A stretch of 64,000 nucleotides of DNA, from assembly GCF_900187565.1 (NCBI RefSeq), contig NZ_FYED01000018.1, forward strand, positions 62,001-126,000, in the 5' to 3' direction. This DNA comes from Pseudomonas sp. Irchel 3A7. GTDB lineage: Bacteria; Pseudomonadota; Gammaproteobacteria; Pseudomonadales; Pseudomonadaceae. Below, one piece after another: positions 50,634-59,813 of the stretch (position 1 is the stretch's first letter; each line of letters starts with the position of its first letter). Under the pieces are notes generated by a model, which was not told the DNA's origin, did no database searches, and worked only from the letters and a program-made list of their open reading frames with translations. A program made the position numbers and the translations under genes.

Positions 50634-51356
50634 TCAAACGGCTTCGGGTTTGTGCGCCACGAACCGCATCATCCACTCGGCAACCGTGCTGCCGTGATGT
50701 TCACTTTCCAGGCTTGCGATTCCTTTCGTATACACCTGCTCGCCCAGCGCTTGCTGACGAATCTCCAGCAAGGCCCGGGAGTAGTCATGAATGAACTCCG
50801 GATGCCCCTGGAAGCACAGCACCTGATCATTGATGTGGTACGCAGCAAATGGGCAGAAATCGCTGGAGGCGATCACTGTGGCGTTTTCCGGCAATGACGT
50901 CACCTGGTCCTGATGGCTGATCAGCAGGGTCAACTCTTCGCGCACCGGATTCATCCAAGGCGCCTTGGCGGCGAGTTTGTAATTGTGGGTGCCGACGCCC
51001 CAACCCTGGGTCGCCCGCTCGCTCTTGCCGCCCAGCAACAGCGCCAGCAACTGATGGCCGAAACACACGCCCAGCAGTTTGTCGCCACGCTCGTAGCGGG
51101 TCAGCAGGTAGTCCTTGAGGGTCTGGATCCAGGGGTCGGTGCCGAAGGAATCGGCCTTGCTGCCCGTGACGAGGTAGGCGTCAAAGGTCAGGTCGTCGCT
51201 GGGATACTCGCCCTGCATCACGTTGTACACAGTGAACTCGGCGGCAATGGGCTGCTGCGAAAACAGGTGTTTGAACATCTGCCCGTAACCCTGATATTGG
51301 TCGACCAGTTCCGGACGCAGGATGTCGGTTTCGAGAATGCAGATGCGTAACGACAT
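50634..51356 (-). CDS. Class I glutamine amidotransferase-like protein
   Basis: A protein of 240 residues of the GATase1 GMP-synthase-like family. The nucleophile elbow is GVCFGHQLLALLLGG with the catalytic Cys, and the His/Glu region is CFQGHPEFIHDY. It has no synthetase domain, so it acts alone or with a partner; related stand-alone proteins hydrolyse gamma-glutamyl compounds. The ATG at 51356 starts MSLRICILETD. Confidence 0.88.
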   Translation of the reverse strand: MSLRICILETDILRPELVDQYQGYGQMFKHLFSQQPIAAEFTVYNVMQGEYPSDDLTFDAYLVTGSKADSFGTDPWIQTLKDYLLTRYERGDKLLGVCFGHQLLALLLGGKSERATQGWGVGTHNYKLAAKAPWMNPVREELTLLISHQDQVTSLPENATVIASSDFCPFAAYHINDQVLCFQGHPEFIHDYSRALLEIRQQALGEQVYTKGIASLESEHHGSTVAEWMMRFVAHKPEAV

Positions 51357-51450
51357 AAAAAATACCTGACACGTGATGGGAATAATGCACACCCCAGAGC
51401 CTGCCTTGAAACACCGTAACAAGGCAAGCCCCGCGATGTGTCACCGATCC

Positions 51451-53595
51451 CTAAAATGCCTCCCCTTTGGCGGCTTTTTCCAGCAACAGTGCCGGTGGTG
51501 CAAAGCGCTCGCCGTATTGACCCGCCAGGTACTGGGCACGGGCGACGAAGTCTTTAATCCCGTACTGATTGATGAACTGCAGCGCACCGCCGGTCCAGGC
51601 CGCGAAACCGATGCCGAAAATCGAGCCGACGTTGGCGTTTGCCGTCGAGGTCAGCACGCCCTCCTCCACGCAGCGCACGGTTTCAATGGCTTGCACGAAC
51701 AGCAGGCGATCGCGCACATCCTTGGGCGAAATCTGCCCGTCGGCGTTTTCAAAGCGGTTTTTCAGCTCCGGCCACAGGTGCTTCTGCCCCCCCGCCGGGT
51801 ACTCGTAGAAACCACCGCCCGCGGCCTTGCCCGGACGCTTGTATTCATTGAGCAGCAAGTCGATCACGGCAAATGCCGGATGCTCGGTCAGCGGTTTGCC
51901 TTCCGCCTGCAGGTCTTTGGCGGTTTGCTGGCGGATATGGCTCATGAGGCTGAGGGAGACTTCATCAGAAATCGCCAACGGTCCGATGGGCATGCCGGCC
52001 TTGCGTGCCTCGGTCTCGATCATCGGCGCACTCACGCCTTCGCCCAGCATCGCAATGCCTTCGTTGGTAAACGTGCCGAACACCCGCGAAGTAAAGAAAC
52101 CACGGCTGTCGTTGACCACGATCGGCGTTTTCTTGATTTGCAGAACGAAATCGAATCCGCGAGCCAGGGTTTCGTCGCTGGTATTGACGCCCTTGATGAT
52201 TTCCACCAGCGGCATTTTGTCCACAGGGCTGAAGAAATGCAGGCCGATAAACTTGCTCTGGTCCGGTACCGCCGTGGCCAGGCCGCTGATCGGCAGAGTC
52301 GAAGTGTTGGAGGCGATCACCGCGTCGGCACCGACGATTTGTTGCGCAGCCAGGGAGACCTTGGCCTTCAGCTCACGGTCTTCGAACACGGCTTCGATGA
52401 TCAGATCGCAACCGGCCAGGTCGGCATCGCTTTCAGTGGCCTGAATGCGTGCCAGAACCGCTTCGCGCTGTTCGACGCTCAGCTGCCCACGCGCCACCTT
52501 CTTGTCCAGCAACGCCGCCGAGTGCGCCTTGCCCTTCTCGGCAGCGGCGAGATTGACATCCTTGAGCACCACCTCGATGCCTGCCGACGCGCTGACAAAC
52601 GCAATGCCCGCGCCCATCATCCCGGCCCCCAGCACGCCGACTTTCCTGGTGACGCAAGGCGCAAAACCCTGCGGCCGCGAGCCGCCGGCATTGATTTCGT
52701 TGAGCTGGAACCAGAACGTGCCGATCAGGTTCTTCGAGACCTGACCGGTGGTCAGCTCGGTGAAGTAGCGGGTTTCGATCAGGTGCGCCGTGTCGAAATC
52801 CACTTGCGCACCTTCCACGGCGGCGCAGAGGATTTTTTCCGGCGCCGGCATGCAGCCCTGGGTTTTGCTGCGCAGGATCGACGGTGCAATGGCCAGCATC
52901 TGTGCGACTTTCGGGTTTGACGGCGTACCACCGGGGATCTGGTAACCCTTCACATCCCAACGCTGCACCGTCTTGGGGTTGGCGATGATCCAGGCTCGCG
53001 CCTTGGCCAGCAACTCGTCGTGATCCGCCGCCAGTTCATCGATCAAACCCGCCTGCAACGCTTGCTGCGGCCGCACTTTTTTACCTTCGAGCAGATACGG
53101 CAGGGCTTTTTCCAGGCCGAGCATGCGCACCATGCGCACCACCCCGCCGCCGCCCGGCAACAGGCCGAGGGTCACTTCCGGCAAGCCCAGCTGCACCGAC
53201 GGGTTGTCCAGCGCCACGCGGTGATGGCAGGCCAGGCAGATTTCCCAGCCGCCGCCCAGCGCCGCGCCGTTGATCGCCGCGACCACCGGTTTACCGAGAG
53301 TTTCCAGGGTACGCAGTTGCCCTTTGAGTTTCAGCACCATGTCGTAAAAGGCTTTGGCTTCGGGTTTGCCCACCTTGATCAGCTCATTGAGGTCACCGCC
53401 GGCGAAGAAGGTTTTTTTCGCCGAGGTGATGATGACGCCGGCAATGGCGTCCTTGTCGGCCACCAGGCGGGCGACACAGTCAGCCATGGCTTCGCGGTAC
53501 ACCGCGTTCATGGTGTTGGCGCTCTGGCCCGGCATGTCGATGGTCAGGACGACAATCTGGTCCTGGCCTTTTTCGTAACGAATGGCTTGGGTCAT
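51451..53595 (-). CDS. Multifunctional fatty-acid oxidation protein (enoyl-CoA hydratase / 3-hydroxyacyl-CoA dehydrogenase)
   Basis: A fused enzyme of 714 residues of the FadB/FadJ family. The N-terminal hydratase domain (about 1-200) has AALGGGWEICLACHHRVAL and LPEVTLGLLPGGGG. The dehydrogenase domain has the NAD loop VGVLGAGMMGAGIA and the HFFSPVDKMPLVEII catalytic region. It is 24 bp downstream of the thiolase gene, forming a beta-oxidation pair. It is distinct from the canonical fadBA sequences, closer to FadJ. Confidence 0.92.
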   Translation of the reverse strand: MTQAIRYEKGQDQIVVLTIDMPGQSANTMNAVYREAMADCVARLVADKDAIAGVIITSAKKTFFAGGDLNELIKVGKPEAKAFYDMVLKLKGQLRTLETLGKPVVAAINGAALGGGWEICLACHHRVALDNPSVQLGLPEVTLGLLPGGGGVVRMVRMLGLEKALPYLLEGKKVRPQQALQAGLIDELAADHDELLAKARAWIIANPKTVQRWDVKGYQIPGGTPSNPKVAQMLAIAPSILRSKTQGCMPAPEKILCAAVEGAQVDFDTAHLIETRYFTELTTGQVSKNLIGTFWFQLNEINAGGSRPQGFAPCVTRKVGVLGAGMMGAGIAFVSASAGIEVVLKDVNLAAAEKGKAHSAALLDKKVARGQLSVEQREAVLARIQATESDADLAGCDLIIEAVFEDRELKAKVSLAAQQIVGADAVIASNTSTLPISGLATAVPDQSKFIGLHFFSPVDKMPLVEIIKGVNTSDETLARGFDFVLQIKKTPIVVNDSRGFFTSRVFGTFTNEGIAMLGEGVSAPMIETEARKAGMPIGPLAISDEVSLSLMSHIRQQTAKDLQAEGKPLTEHPAFAVIDLLLNEYKRPGKAAGGGFYEYPAGGQKHLWPELKNRFENADGQISPKDVRDRLLFVQAIETVRCVEEGVLTSTANANVGSIFGIGFAAWTGGALQFINQYGIKDFVARAQYLAGQYGERFAPPALLLEKAAKGEAF

Positions 53596-53619
53596 GGAAG
53601 GTTTCCTTGAATTCGGGGC

Positions 53620-54825
53620 TCAGAGGCGTTCGATGATGGTGGCAATGCCCATGCCGCCGCCGACACACAGGGTCGCGAGGCCATAACGCAGGCGCCGGGC
53701 TTCCAGCTCATCGAGCAAGGTGCCGAGAATCGCGCATCCAGTGGCGCCCAACGGGTGGCCCATGGCAATGGAGCCGCCGTTGACATTGACCTTGTCCGGG
53801 TCGACGGCCATGTCCTTGATGAACTTCAACACCACCGAGGCAAACGCTTCGTTGACCTCGAACAGGTCGATGTCTTCCACCCGCAGCCCGGCCTTGGCCA
53901 GCGCCTTGCGGGTAGCTGGTGCGGGGCCTGTGAGCATGATGGTCGGATCGGTACTGGTCACCGCCGTGGCGACGATCCGCGCCCGTGGCTGCAAGCCCAG
54001 CGCCCGGCCCTTGGCTTCGGAGCCGATCAGCATCAGCGCCGCGCCGTCGACGATTCCGGAACTGTTGCCGGGGGTGTGGACATGGTTGATGCGCTCGACC
54101 TGGCTGTAGACGCGCAGCGCGGTGGCGTCGAAACCCATCTGCCCGATCATTTCGAAACTCGGCTTGAGCTTGCCCAGGCCTTCCATGCTCGATTCGGCAC
54201 GGATGAATTCATCGTGATCGAGCAGGATGATGCCGTTCTGATCCCGAACCGGCACCAGCGACTTGCTAAAAGAGCCATCGGCCCGCGCCCGCGCAGCTTT
54301 CTGTTGCGAGTGCAGCGCGTAGGTATCGACATCCTGGCGACTGAAACCTTCGAGCGTGGCGATCAGGTCGGCGCCCACGCCTTGCGGGGTGAAGTGGCTG
54401 TGCAGGTTGGTTTCCGGGTCCAGTGCCCAGGCCCCGCCATCGCTGCCCATGGGGACGCGCGACATGGACTCGACGCCGCCGACCACCACCAGGTCTTCGA
54501 AACCGGAGCGCACTTTCATCGCCCCAAGGTTCACCGCTTCCAGCCCTGAAGCGCAGAATCGATTGATCTGCACCCCGGCCACGCTGACGTCCCAGTCCGC
54601 CACCTGGGTTGCGGTTTTTGCGATGTCGGAGCCTTGATCGCCGATGGGCGTCACGCAACCGAGTACCACGTCATCGACCTGACTGGTGTCGAGGGCGGTC
54701 CGCTGCTGCAGCGCCCTGAGCAAGCCTGCTGCCAGGTTTACCGGTTTGACGCTGTGCAAGGCGCCATCAGCCTTGCCTTTGCCACGGGGCGTGCGTAACG
54801 CGTCGAAAATCAAAGCTTGGGTCAT
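53620..54825 (-). CDS. Acetyl-CoA C-acyltransferase (thiolase)
   Basis: A thiolase of 401 residues. The acyl-accepting C91 is in QINRFCASGLEAVNLG, the catalytic His is in GSIAMGHPLGATG, and the second cysteine is in LCVGGGMG. It cleaves 3-ketoacyl-CoA in the last step of beta-oxidation and partners with the downstream multifunctional enzyme. Confidence 0.94.
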   Translation of the reverse strand: MTQALIFDALRTPRGKGKADGALHSVKPVNLAAGLLRALQQRTALDTSQVDDVVLGCVTPIGDQGSDIAKTATQVADWDVSVAGVQINRFCASGLEAVNLGAMKVRSGFEDLVVVGGVESMSRVPMGSDGGAWALDPETNLHSHFTPQGVGADLIATLEGFSRQDVDTYALHSQQKAARARADGSFSKSLVPVRDQNGIILLDHDEFIRAESSMEGLGKLKPSFEMIGQMGFDATALRVYSQVERINHVHTPGNSSGIVDGAALMLIGSEAKGRALGLQPRARIVATAVTSTDPTIMLTGPAPATRKALAKAGLRVEDIDLFEVNEAFASVVLKFIKDMAVDPDKVNVNGGSIAMGHPLGATGCAILGTLLDELEARRLRYGLATLCVGGGMGIATIIERL

Positions 54826-55079
54826 GACGTCCTCGAACCGCAGTGCAGTGAGTGAAAAACACAGCTCACACTCTTGGCCCGGCGACCAATGGATTCAATG
54901 ACCGCAGCGCTCACTGGCATTGACGGTCACGCTCAGACGGACGGTCATCGATGACTCGATGAACCGGTTAAAGACCCGCAGGTGTCTAGCAAAAGGCCGC
55001 CCAAGAAGCTGGCAATAGGCCTCATGCCTTTTTAATAGCATCGAGTGAGAACTCCATACTAAATGGATCTAAAACAAGC

Positions 55080-55108
55080 GTGACGCGGCCTCTAAGGTGA
55101 AGTTATAC
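55080..55108 (+). promoter_or_regulatory. Candidate promoter upstream of the 31-residue peptide gene
   Basis: GTGACG (55080-55085), a 17-bp spacer and TTATAC (55103-55108). A start near 55115 would give about a 105-nt leader before the peptide. Confidence 0.45.
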
Positions 55109-55220
55109 GAAGTTGTCGTCGGGTTTTGCCGAGGCGCTCGTCCTACAGGAAGTGCAACGTTTGCCGTCATGGATATATGCAGGCAGGCATCAGGAAATAA
55201 CAAAAAAAAGGCGGTCAGCC

Positions 55221-55316
55221 ATGTTCAAACAATCGAAAGTTCGCCAAGCAGGTCTCATTCTCTTTGCCACGACATTGCTGTTGATTTTGCCCAACCTGAC
55301 CAAGGTGATCGGCTAG
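55221..55316 (+). CDS. Small single-helix membrane peptide (31 residues)
   Basis: The frame encodes a basic N-terminus (MFKQSKVRQ), a hydrophobic stretch (AGLILFATTLLLILP) and a short polar end (NLTKVIG). An AAGGCGG lies about 9 bases before the ATG and a candidate promoter precedes it. This is the pattern of small single-pass membrane proteins. No family is recognised. Confidence 0.55.
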   Translation: MFKQSKVRQAGLILFATTLLLILPNLTKVIG

Positions 55317-55443
55317 TCGTTATTCTAAAAATAGGGCACCAGCGTTTTATATCGCCACGCTAAAAATGTGACTGGCTCGCTACCCGGGCCAGCGTGGCTG
55401 TGCCAACCTTTGTGGCACTTCCACGACATGGACGGCGATCATT

Positions 55444-56250
55444 TTGAAAACGTTTATTCTGCTTGGGACGCTGCTGCTCGGCACACCTCTGCATGCCGCA
55501 CAGCTCAATCTGGAGTTGGGCGAGTACAGTCGCACCTGGCAGACCGAGGAGTTGCTCAAGCACCCTCAGGTCCTGACCATCAACATCCCCAATGATGTTT
55601 CCTACAAACGGGACATGAGCTACCGCGCTGTTCCGTTGGCGGCGTTGTTGTCGGACGTTAAATCCGACGATCATTTGCAAGCTGTTGCGTCCGATGGATT
55701 TGCCGCGGAATTGCCGGCAGGACCGCTACTCAACACCCAGGGCGCGCGAGCCTGGCTGGCCATCGAAGATCCGGCGAACCCCTGGCCGCCGCTGTCAGAA
55801 GGCAAACACAGCGCCGGGCCGTTTTACCTGGTCTGGACCGACCCGCGGGCAGGCAATATCAGCCCGGAACAATGGCCGTTCGAACTGGCCAGCATCAAGC
55901 GCCTTGCGCCGGTGGCCGAGCGCTTTCCTACCCTGCTGCCTGATCCCGCGTTAAAGGCAGACGACCCGGTCAACAAAGGCTTTGCGCTGTTTCAGAAAAA
56001 CTGCCTGGCATGCCATCGATTGAACGGTGCCGGGGACTCGCAGTTCGGGCCAGACCTGAATATTCCGTACAACCCGACCGAGTACTTCGGTGCAGACTTC
56101 CTCAAGCGCTACATCCGTGATCCGCAGAGTTTGCGCCAATGGCCCCAGGCGAAAATGCCGGGCTTTTCGGCCGAGGTGTTGCCGGATGAAGACTTGGGGA
56201 TGCTGGTGGGGTATTTGAAGCATATGGTGGGGCGCAAGGTTAAACCCTGA
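55444..56250 (+). CDS. Exported c-type cytochrome with N-terminal molybdopterin-like domain
   Basis: A periplasmic protein of 268 residues: a signal peptide (cleavage near LHAA-QL), an N-terminal soluble domain resembling the sulfite-oxidase-type oxidoreductase fold but without visible cofactor ligands, and a C-terminal cytochrome c domain with the haem motif CLACH at 187-191 and an axial Met in KMPGF. The start codon is TTG at 55444, chosen since it places the signal peptide. Function is not assigned; it may be an electron transfer partner of a quinone- or molybdoenzyme. Confidence 0.85.
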   Translation: MKTFILLGTLLLGTPLHAAQLNLELGEYSRTWQTEELLKHPQVLTINIPNDVSYKRDMSYRAVPLAALLSDVKSDDHLQAVASDGFAAELPAGPLLNTQGARAWLAIEDPANPWPPLSEGKHSAGPFYLVWTDPRAGNISPEQWPFELASIKRLAPVAERFPTLLPDPALKADDPVNKGFALFQKNCLACHRLNGAGDSQFGPDLNIPYNPTEYFGADFLKRYIRDPQSLRQWPQAKMPGFSAEVLPDEDLGMLVGYLKHMVGRKVKP

Positions 56251-56292
56251 ACGGGTATTACCGGGACTGACCTCATCTCCACTGAAAATATT

Positions 56293-56385
56293 CTTGTGGG
56301 AGCGAGCCTGCTCGCGAAGGCGGTGTGTCAGTCACGATTGGGCTGACTGAACGGCCGCTTTCGCGAGCAGGCTCGTTCCCACAAG
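56293..56385. repeat. REPIN: paired REP palindromes
   Basis: Arms CTTGTGGGAGCGAGCCTGCT and its complement (one mismatch, CTCGTTCCC) with an imperfectly palindromic spacer. Lies between two convergent genes. Confidence 0.9.
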
Positions 56386-56403
56386 GGATCATGGTGTCAG
56401 CAT

Positions 56404-57213
56404 TTACTGTTGTTGCACCGAGATCACCGGCGCAGGGGTGGGCGACACGAACACCTTGGCATGCATCTGCTCACACCCGCCGCCGCGACGCATGCCGCGC
56501 ACCGGGCAGGCGTCCAGATAGTCCAGGCCCACTGCCAGTTTCAAATGGCGCTCGGGTCGGGCCAGTTCGTTGGTCACGTCGAAGCTGTACCAGGCGTCAT
56601 CCAGCCAGGCTTCGGCCCAGGCGTGACTGGCCAGGTGTTCACAATCCTCGCTGTACAAATAACCCGACACATACCGCGCCGGAATACCCAGGCTGCGGGT
56701 GCAGGCGAGAAAGGCATGGGTGTGGTCCTGGCACACGCCCGAACGCCCGGCGAAGGCCTTGGCGGCGCTGGTGTCCACTTCGGTGGCACCCGGCGTATAG
56801 GTCATGTGCTGGTTCAGGCCGTGCATCAGGTCAATCAGCGCAGTGCGATCGCGGCGTTGCTTGCACGCTTTCTCGGCAAATGCGCGCAATGCCGCGTCAG
56901 CTTCAGTCAGGCGGGTGAAACGCAGGAACGGCAACGCCGACTGGCTCTCGTGCTCGGCTTCGCGCAGCTCGTCGATGTCGACCTGGCCACGGGCGCCGAT
57001 GATGATCGCCTCGTGAGGCTCGTCCATGGTCAGCACATGCAGGATATTGCCAAACGGGTCGAGTTGCGCGCGCACCGGGCGCGGCAGGTCGAGCTGCCAG
57101 CTGAGCACGTGCTGGCGCTCACTGTCGTGGGGAGTCAGTCGCAGATACTGGATGCTCGCCCGCACCTGATCTTCATAGTGATAGGTGGTCTCGTGGCTAA
57201 TGGAAAGTCTCAT
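56404..57213 (-). CDS. Transglutaminase-like protease-fold protein
   Basis: A cytosolic protein of 269 residues with an N-terminal beta domain typical of bacterial transglutaminases (MRLSISHETTYHYEDQVRASI) and a papain-like catalytic domain: Cys in RSGVCQDHTHAF, His in ASHAWAEAWL, Asp in YSFDVTNE. It is the last gene of a three-gene unit with the alpha-E and permuted ATP-grasp genes, which are predicted in the literature to make or cleave peptide-like bonds. It overlaps the preceding gene by ATGA. Confidence 0.92.
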   Translation of the reverse strand: MRLSISHETTYHYEDQVRASIQYLRLTPHDSERQHVLSWQLDLPRPVRAQLDPFGNILHVLTMDEPHEAIIIGARGQVDIDELREAEHESQSALPFLRFTRLTEADAALRAFAEKACKQRRDRTALIDLMHGLNQHMTYTPGATEVDTSAAKAFAGRSGVCQDHTHAFLACTRSLGIPARYVSGYLYSEDCEHLASHAWAEAWLDDAWYSFDVTNELARPERHLKLAVGLDYLDACPVRGMRRGGGCEQMHAKVFVSPTPAPVISVQQQ

Positions 57214-58160
57214 GCAGCCTCCAGGTAGGAACTGTGAATCGCGTTGCCCAACTGGCGCACCAGCGGGATGAACTCGGTCAACCAGGCGTGCAGGCCTTCG
57301 TCGAGGATTTCGGTGATGCCGGTGTAGCGCAGGCGCGCGTCCATTTCCGCGGCCAGGCGTTGCGCCGGGCGGCCATTGGCCCCCGGCAACTGGGCAAGGA
57401 TCTGGTCGATTTCTTCGGTGCAGGCACGCAACGAGCGCGGCACGTCGGCCCGCAACAACAGCAACTCGGCCACATGCCGGGCGCCGGGAGCGTCACGGTA
57501 GATTTCGGTATAGGCCTCGAACGATGACAGTGCCCGCAGCAAGGCACTCCACTGGTAATACGCGTGGGCCGTGCCGTCGCTGACCGCTTCGGCCTGATCG
57601 CCGGCCATTTCGTAACGGGCATCGAGCAGGCGCAAGGTGTTGTCGGCGCGTTCGATGAACGTCCCCAGGCGAATGAAACGGAACGCATCGTTGCGCATGA
57701 TGGTGCCGTAGGACGCGCCCCGGAACAGGTGGGAACGTTCCTTGATCCACTCGCAGAAACGACTCATGCCGTAGCGACTCAGGCCCTGTTCGGCAATTCC
57801 GCGAATTTCCAGCCAGGTCGCATTGATGTTTTCCCACATGTCGGCGGTGATTCGCCCACGCACCGCATGGGCACTGGCACGCGCCGCACCCAGGCAGCTG
57901 TAGATGCTCGCCGGATTCGCCGCATCCAGCGCGAAAAAGTGCAGCAGCCGTTCGGCATGCAGCTCGCCGTGGCGTTCGAGGTAATCGTCCAGGGTGCCGG
58001 TAATCAACAGCGGCATGGCCAGTTCGTGCAGGCCGTTGCCACGACCATCCTGTGGCATCAGTGACAGCGAATAACTGATGTCGAGCATCCGTGCGAGGTT
58101 TTCCGCCCGCTCCAGGTAACGCGACATCCAATACAGATCCGAGGCAGTTCTACTTAACAT
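57210..58160 (-). CDS. Alpha-E domain protein
   Basis: An all-helical protein of 316 residues matching the alpha-E family: it starts MLSRTASDLYWMSRYLERAENLARMLD and contains the conserved FIRLGTFIERADNTLRLLDARYEM. Its biochemical activity is unknown. It always accompanies the permuted ATP-grasp and transglutaminase-like proteins, as here. There are 12 bp to the ATP-grasp gene. Confidence 0.92.
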   Translation of the reverse strand: MLSRTASDLYWMSRYLERAENLARMLDISYSLSLMPQDGRGNGLHELAMPLLITGTLDDYLERHGELHAERLLHFFALDAANPASIYSCLGAARASAHAVRGRITADMWENINATWLEIRGIAEQGLSRYGMSRFCEWIKERSHLFRGASYGTIMRNDAFRFIRLGTFIERADNTLRLLDARYEMAGDQAEAVSDGTAHAYYQWSALLRALSSFEAYTEIYRDAPGARHVAELLLLRADVPRSLRACTEEIDQILAQLPGANGRPAQRLAAEMDARLRYTGITEILDEGLHAWLTEFIPLVRQLGNAIHSSYLEAA

Positions 58161-58172
58161 GACAGGCTTCCT

Positions 58173-59582
58173 TCAATCCTCGACCACCCAGGTGTCCTTG
58201 GTTCCGCCACCCTGGGAGGAGTTCACCACCAGGGAGCCTTCGCGCAGGGCGACACGGGTCAGGCCGCCGGGCACGACCCGGGTTTCGCGGCCAGACAACA
58301 CAAACGGACGCAAGTCGATATGGCGCGGCGCGATGCCGTTTTCGACAAAGGTCGGACAGGTCGACAGCGACAGTGTCGGTTGCGCGATGTAGGCATGGGG
58401 CTTGGCGATGATCCGCGCGCGGAAGGCTTCAATTTCCGCGGCTGTTGCCGCCGGCCCCACCAGCATCCCGTAACCGCCGGAGCCCTGAGTTTCCTTGACC
58501 ACCAGTTCCGGCAGATTGGCCAGCACATGGGACAGCTCGGACGGATTACGACACTGCCAGGTCGGCACGTTCTTCAGGATCGGCTCTTCGTCCAGATAAA
58601 ACCGGATCATGTCCGTGACGAACGGGTACACCGACTTGTCGTCCGCCACCCCCGTGCCGATGGCATTAGCCAGCACCACATTGCCGGACCGGTAGGACGA
58701 CAGCAGCCCCGGCACGCCGAGCATTGATTCCGGATTGAAAGCCAGGGGATCGAGGAACGCATCGTCGAGGCGGCGATAAATCACATCAACGGCTTTCGGC
58801 CCATCGGTGGTGCGCATGAAGACCTTGTCGTCCCGCACGAACAGGTCCGCGCCTTCCACCAGCTCCACGCCCATCTCCCGGGCCAGGAACGCATGTTCGA
58901 AGAACGCACTGTTGAAGCGCCCCGGCGTCAGCACTACAACGCTCGGGTTGTCGATCGGGCTGGAGCTTTTCAGCGTATCGAGCAACAGGTTCGGATAGTG
59001 ATCGATGGGTGCGATGCGTTGCGCCGCGAACAGCTCGGGGAAAAGACGCATCATCATCTTGCGGTCTTCGAGCATGTAGCTGACACCGCTGGGCGTGCGC
59101 AGATTGTCTTCGAGCACGTAGTACGTGCCGTCGCCGTCGCGCACCAGATCGACACCGGAAATATGCGAATAGATATCGCGGTGCAGATCCAGCCCCTGCA
59201 TCGCCAACTGGTACTGCTCGTTGGCCAGCACTTGCTCGGCCGGAATGATGCCGGCCTTGATGATCCGCTGCTCGTGGTAGAGGTCGGCGAGGAACATGTT
59301 CAACGCCTTGACTCGCTGAATGCAGCCCCGCTCGACCACCCGCCATTCACTGGCGGGGATGCTGCGGGGAATGGTGTCGAAGGGAATCAGGCGCTCTGTC
59401 CCCTGCTCATCACCGTAGAGCGTGAACGTAATCCCGGCGCGATGAAACAACAGATCGGCCTCGCGTCGCCGTTGTGCCAGAAGCTCGTCAGGCGTTTCGG
59501 CCAGCCAACGGGCAAACTCCCGATAATGCGGGCGGACCTGGCCGCCGGCATCGTACATCTCATCAAAATAGGTGCGGATCAT
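58173..59582 (-). CDS. Circularly permuted ATP-grasp protein, type 2
   Basis: A protein of 469 residues of the circularly permuted ATP-grasp family, predicted to form amide bonds by acyl-phosphate chemistry. Conserved regions include the N-terminal YFDEMYDAGGQVRPHY, GVDLVRDGDGTYYVLEDNLRTPSGVSYM, and ELVVKETQGSGGYGMLVGP. AAGGAG lies six bases before the ATG at 59582; an upstream start at 59714 is possible. It is the first gene of the three-gene unit. Confidence 0.92.
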   Translation of the reverse strand: MIRTYFDEMYDAGGQVRPHYREFARWLAETPDELLAQRRREADLLFHRAGITFTLYGDEQGTERLIPFDTIPRSIPASEWRVVERGCIQRVKALNMFLADLYHEQRIIKAGIIPAEQVLANEQYQLAMQGLDLHRDIYSHISGVDLVRDGDGTYYVLEDNLRTPSGVSYMLEDRKMMMRLFPELFAAQRIAPIDHYPNLLLDTLKSSSPIDNPSVVVLTPGRFNSAFFEHAFLAREMGVELVEGADLFVRDDKVFMRTTDGPKAVDVIYRRLDDAFLDPLAFNPESMLGVPGLLSSYRSGNVVLANAIGTGVADDKSVYPFVTDMIRFYLDEEPILKNVPTWQCRNPSELSHVLANLPELVVKETQGSGGYGMLVGPAATAAEIEAFRARIIAKPHAYIAQPTLSLSTCPTFVENGIAPRHIDLRPFVLSGRETRVVPGGLTRVALREGSLVVNSSQGGGTKDTWVVED

Positions 59583-59778
59583 GCCGTACTCCTTGTCACC
59601 CGGACGTACGGACCTCTGCAAGGCCCGCGCCATCGGCATAAACGCTTTGATATCAATCAGTTGGATATTCAATACACAGACACCGCACCAATCCTGTGCG
59701 GTAACTGCCCCCACCTGATCGCCCCCGCTTCATTGCAAGGCAATGTTGTTGCCTATCACCAGCATAGCCAGAGTTGAT

Positions 59779-59807
59779 TTCACTGCCCGGTTAACGCTGT
59801 GGATAAT
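59779..59807 (+). promoter_or_regulatory. Promoter candidate of the intergenic sRNA
   Basis: TTCACT (59779-59784), a 17-bp spacer and GATAAT (59802-59807). Transcription would begin near 59814. Confidence 0.5.
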
Positions 59808-59813
59808 CCGTGC

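Larger units (their letters stand above)
54826..55443. other. Intergenic region between the thiolase gene and cytochrome gene
   Basis: This 618-bp region should hold the thiolase promoter in its left part. Its right part holds a candidate promoter (GTGACG-N17-TTATAC, 55080-55108) and the 31-residue peptide gene at 55221-55316. Confidence 0.55.

Noticed and set aside
51373..52920. Long open frame (515 codons) antisense to the fatty-acid oxidation gene
   Set aside because: Its frame covers conserved catalytic codons of the real gene and gives a composition typical of shadow frames.
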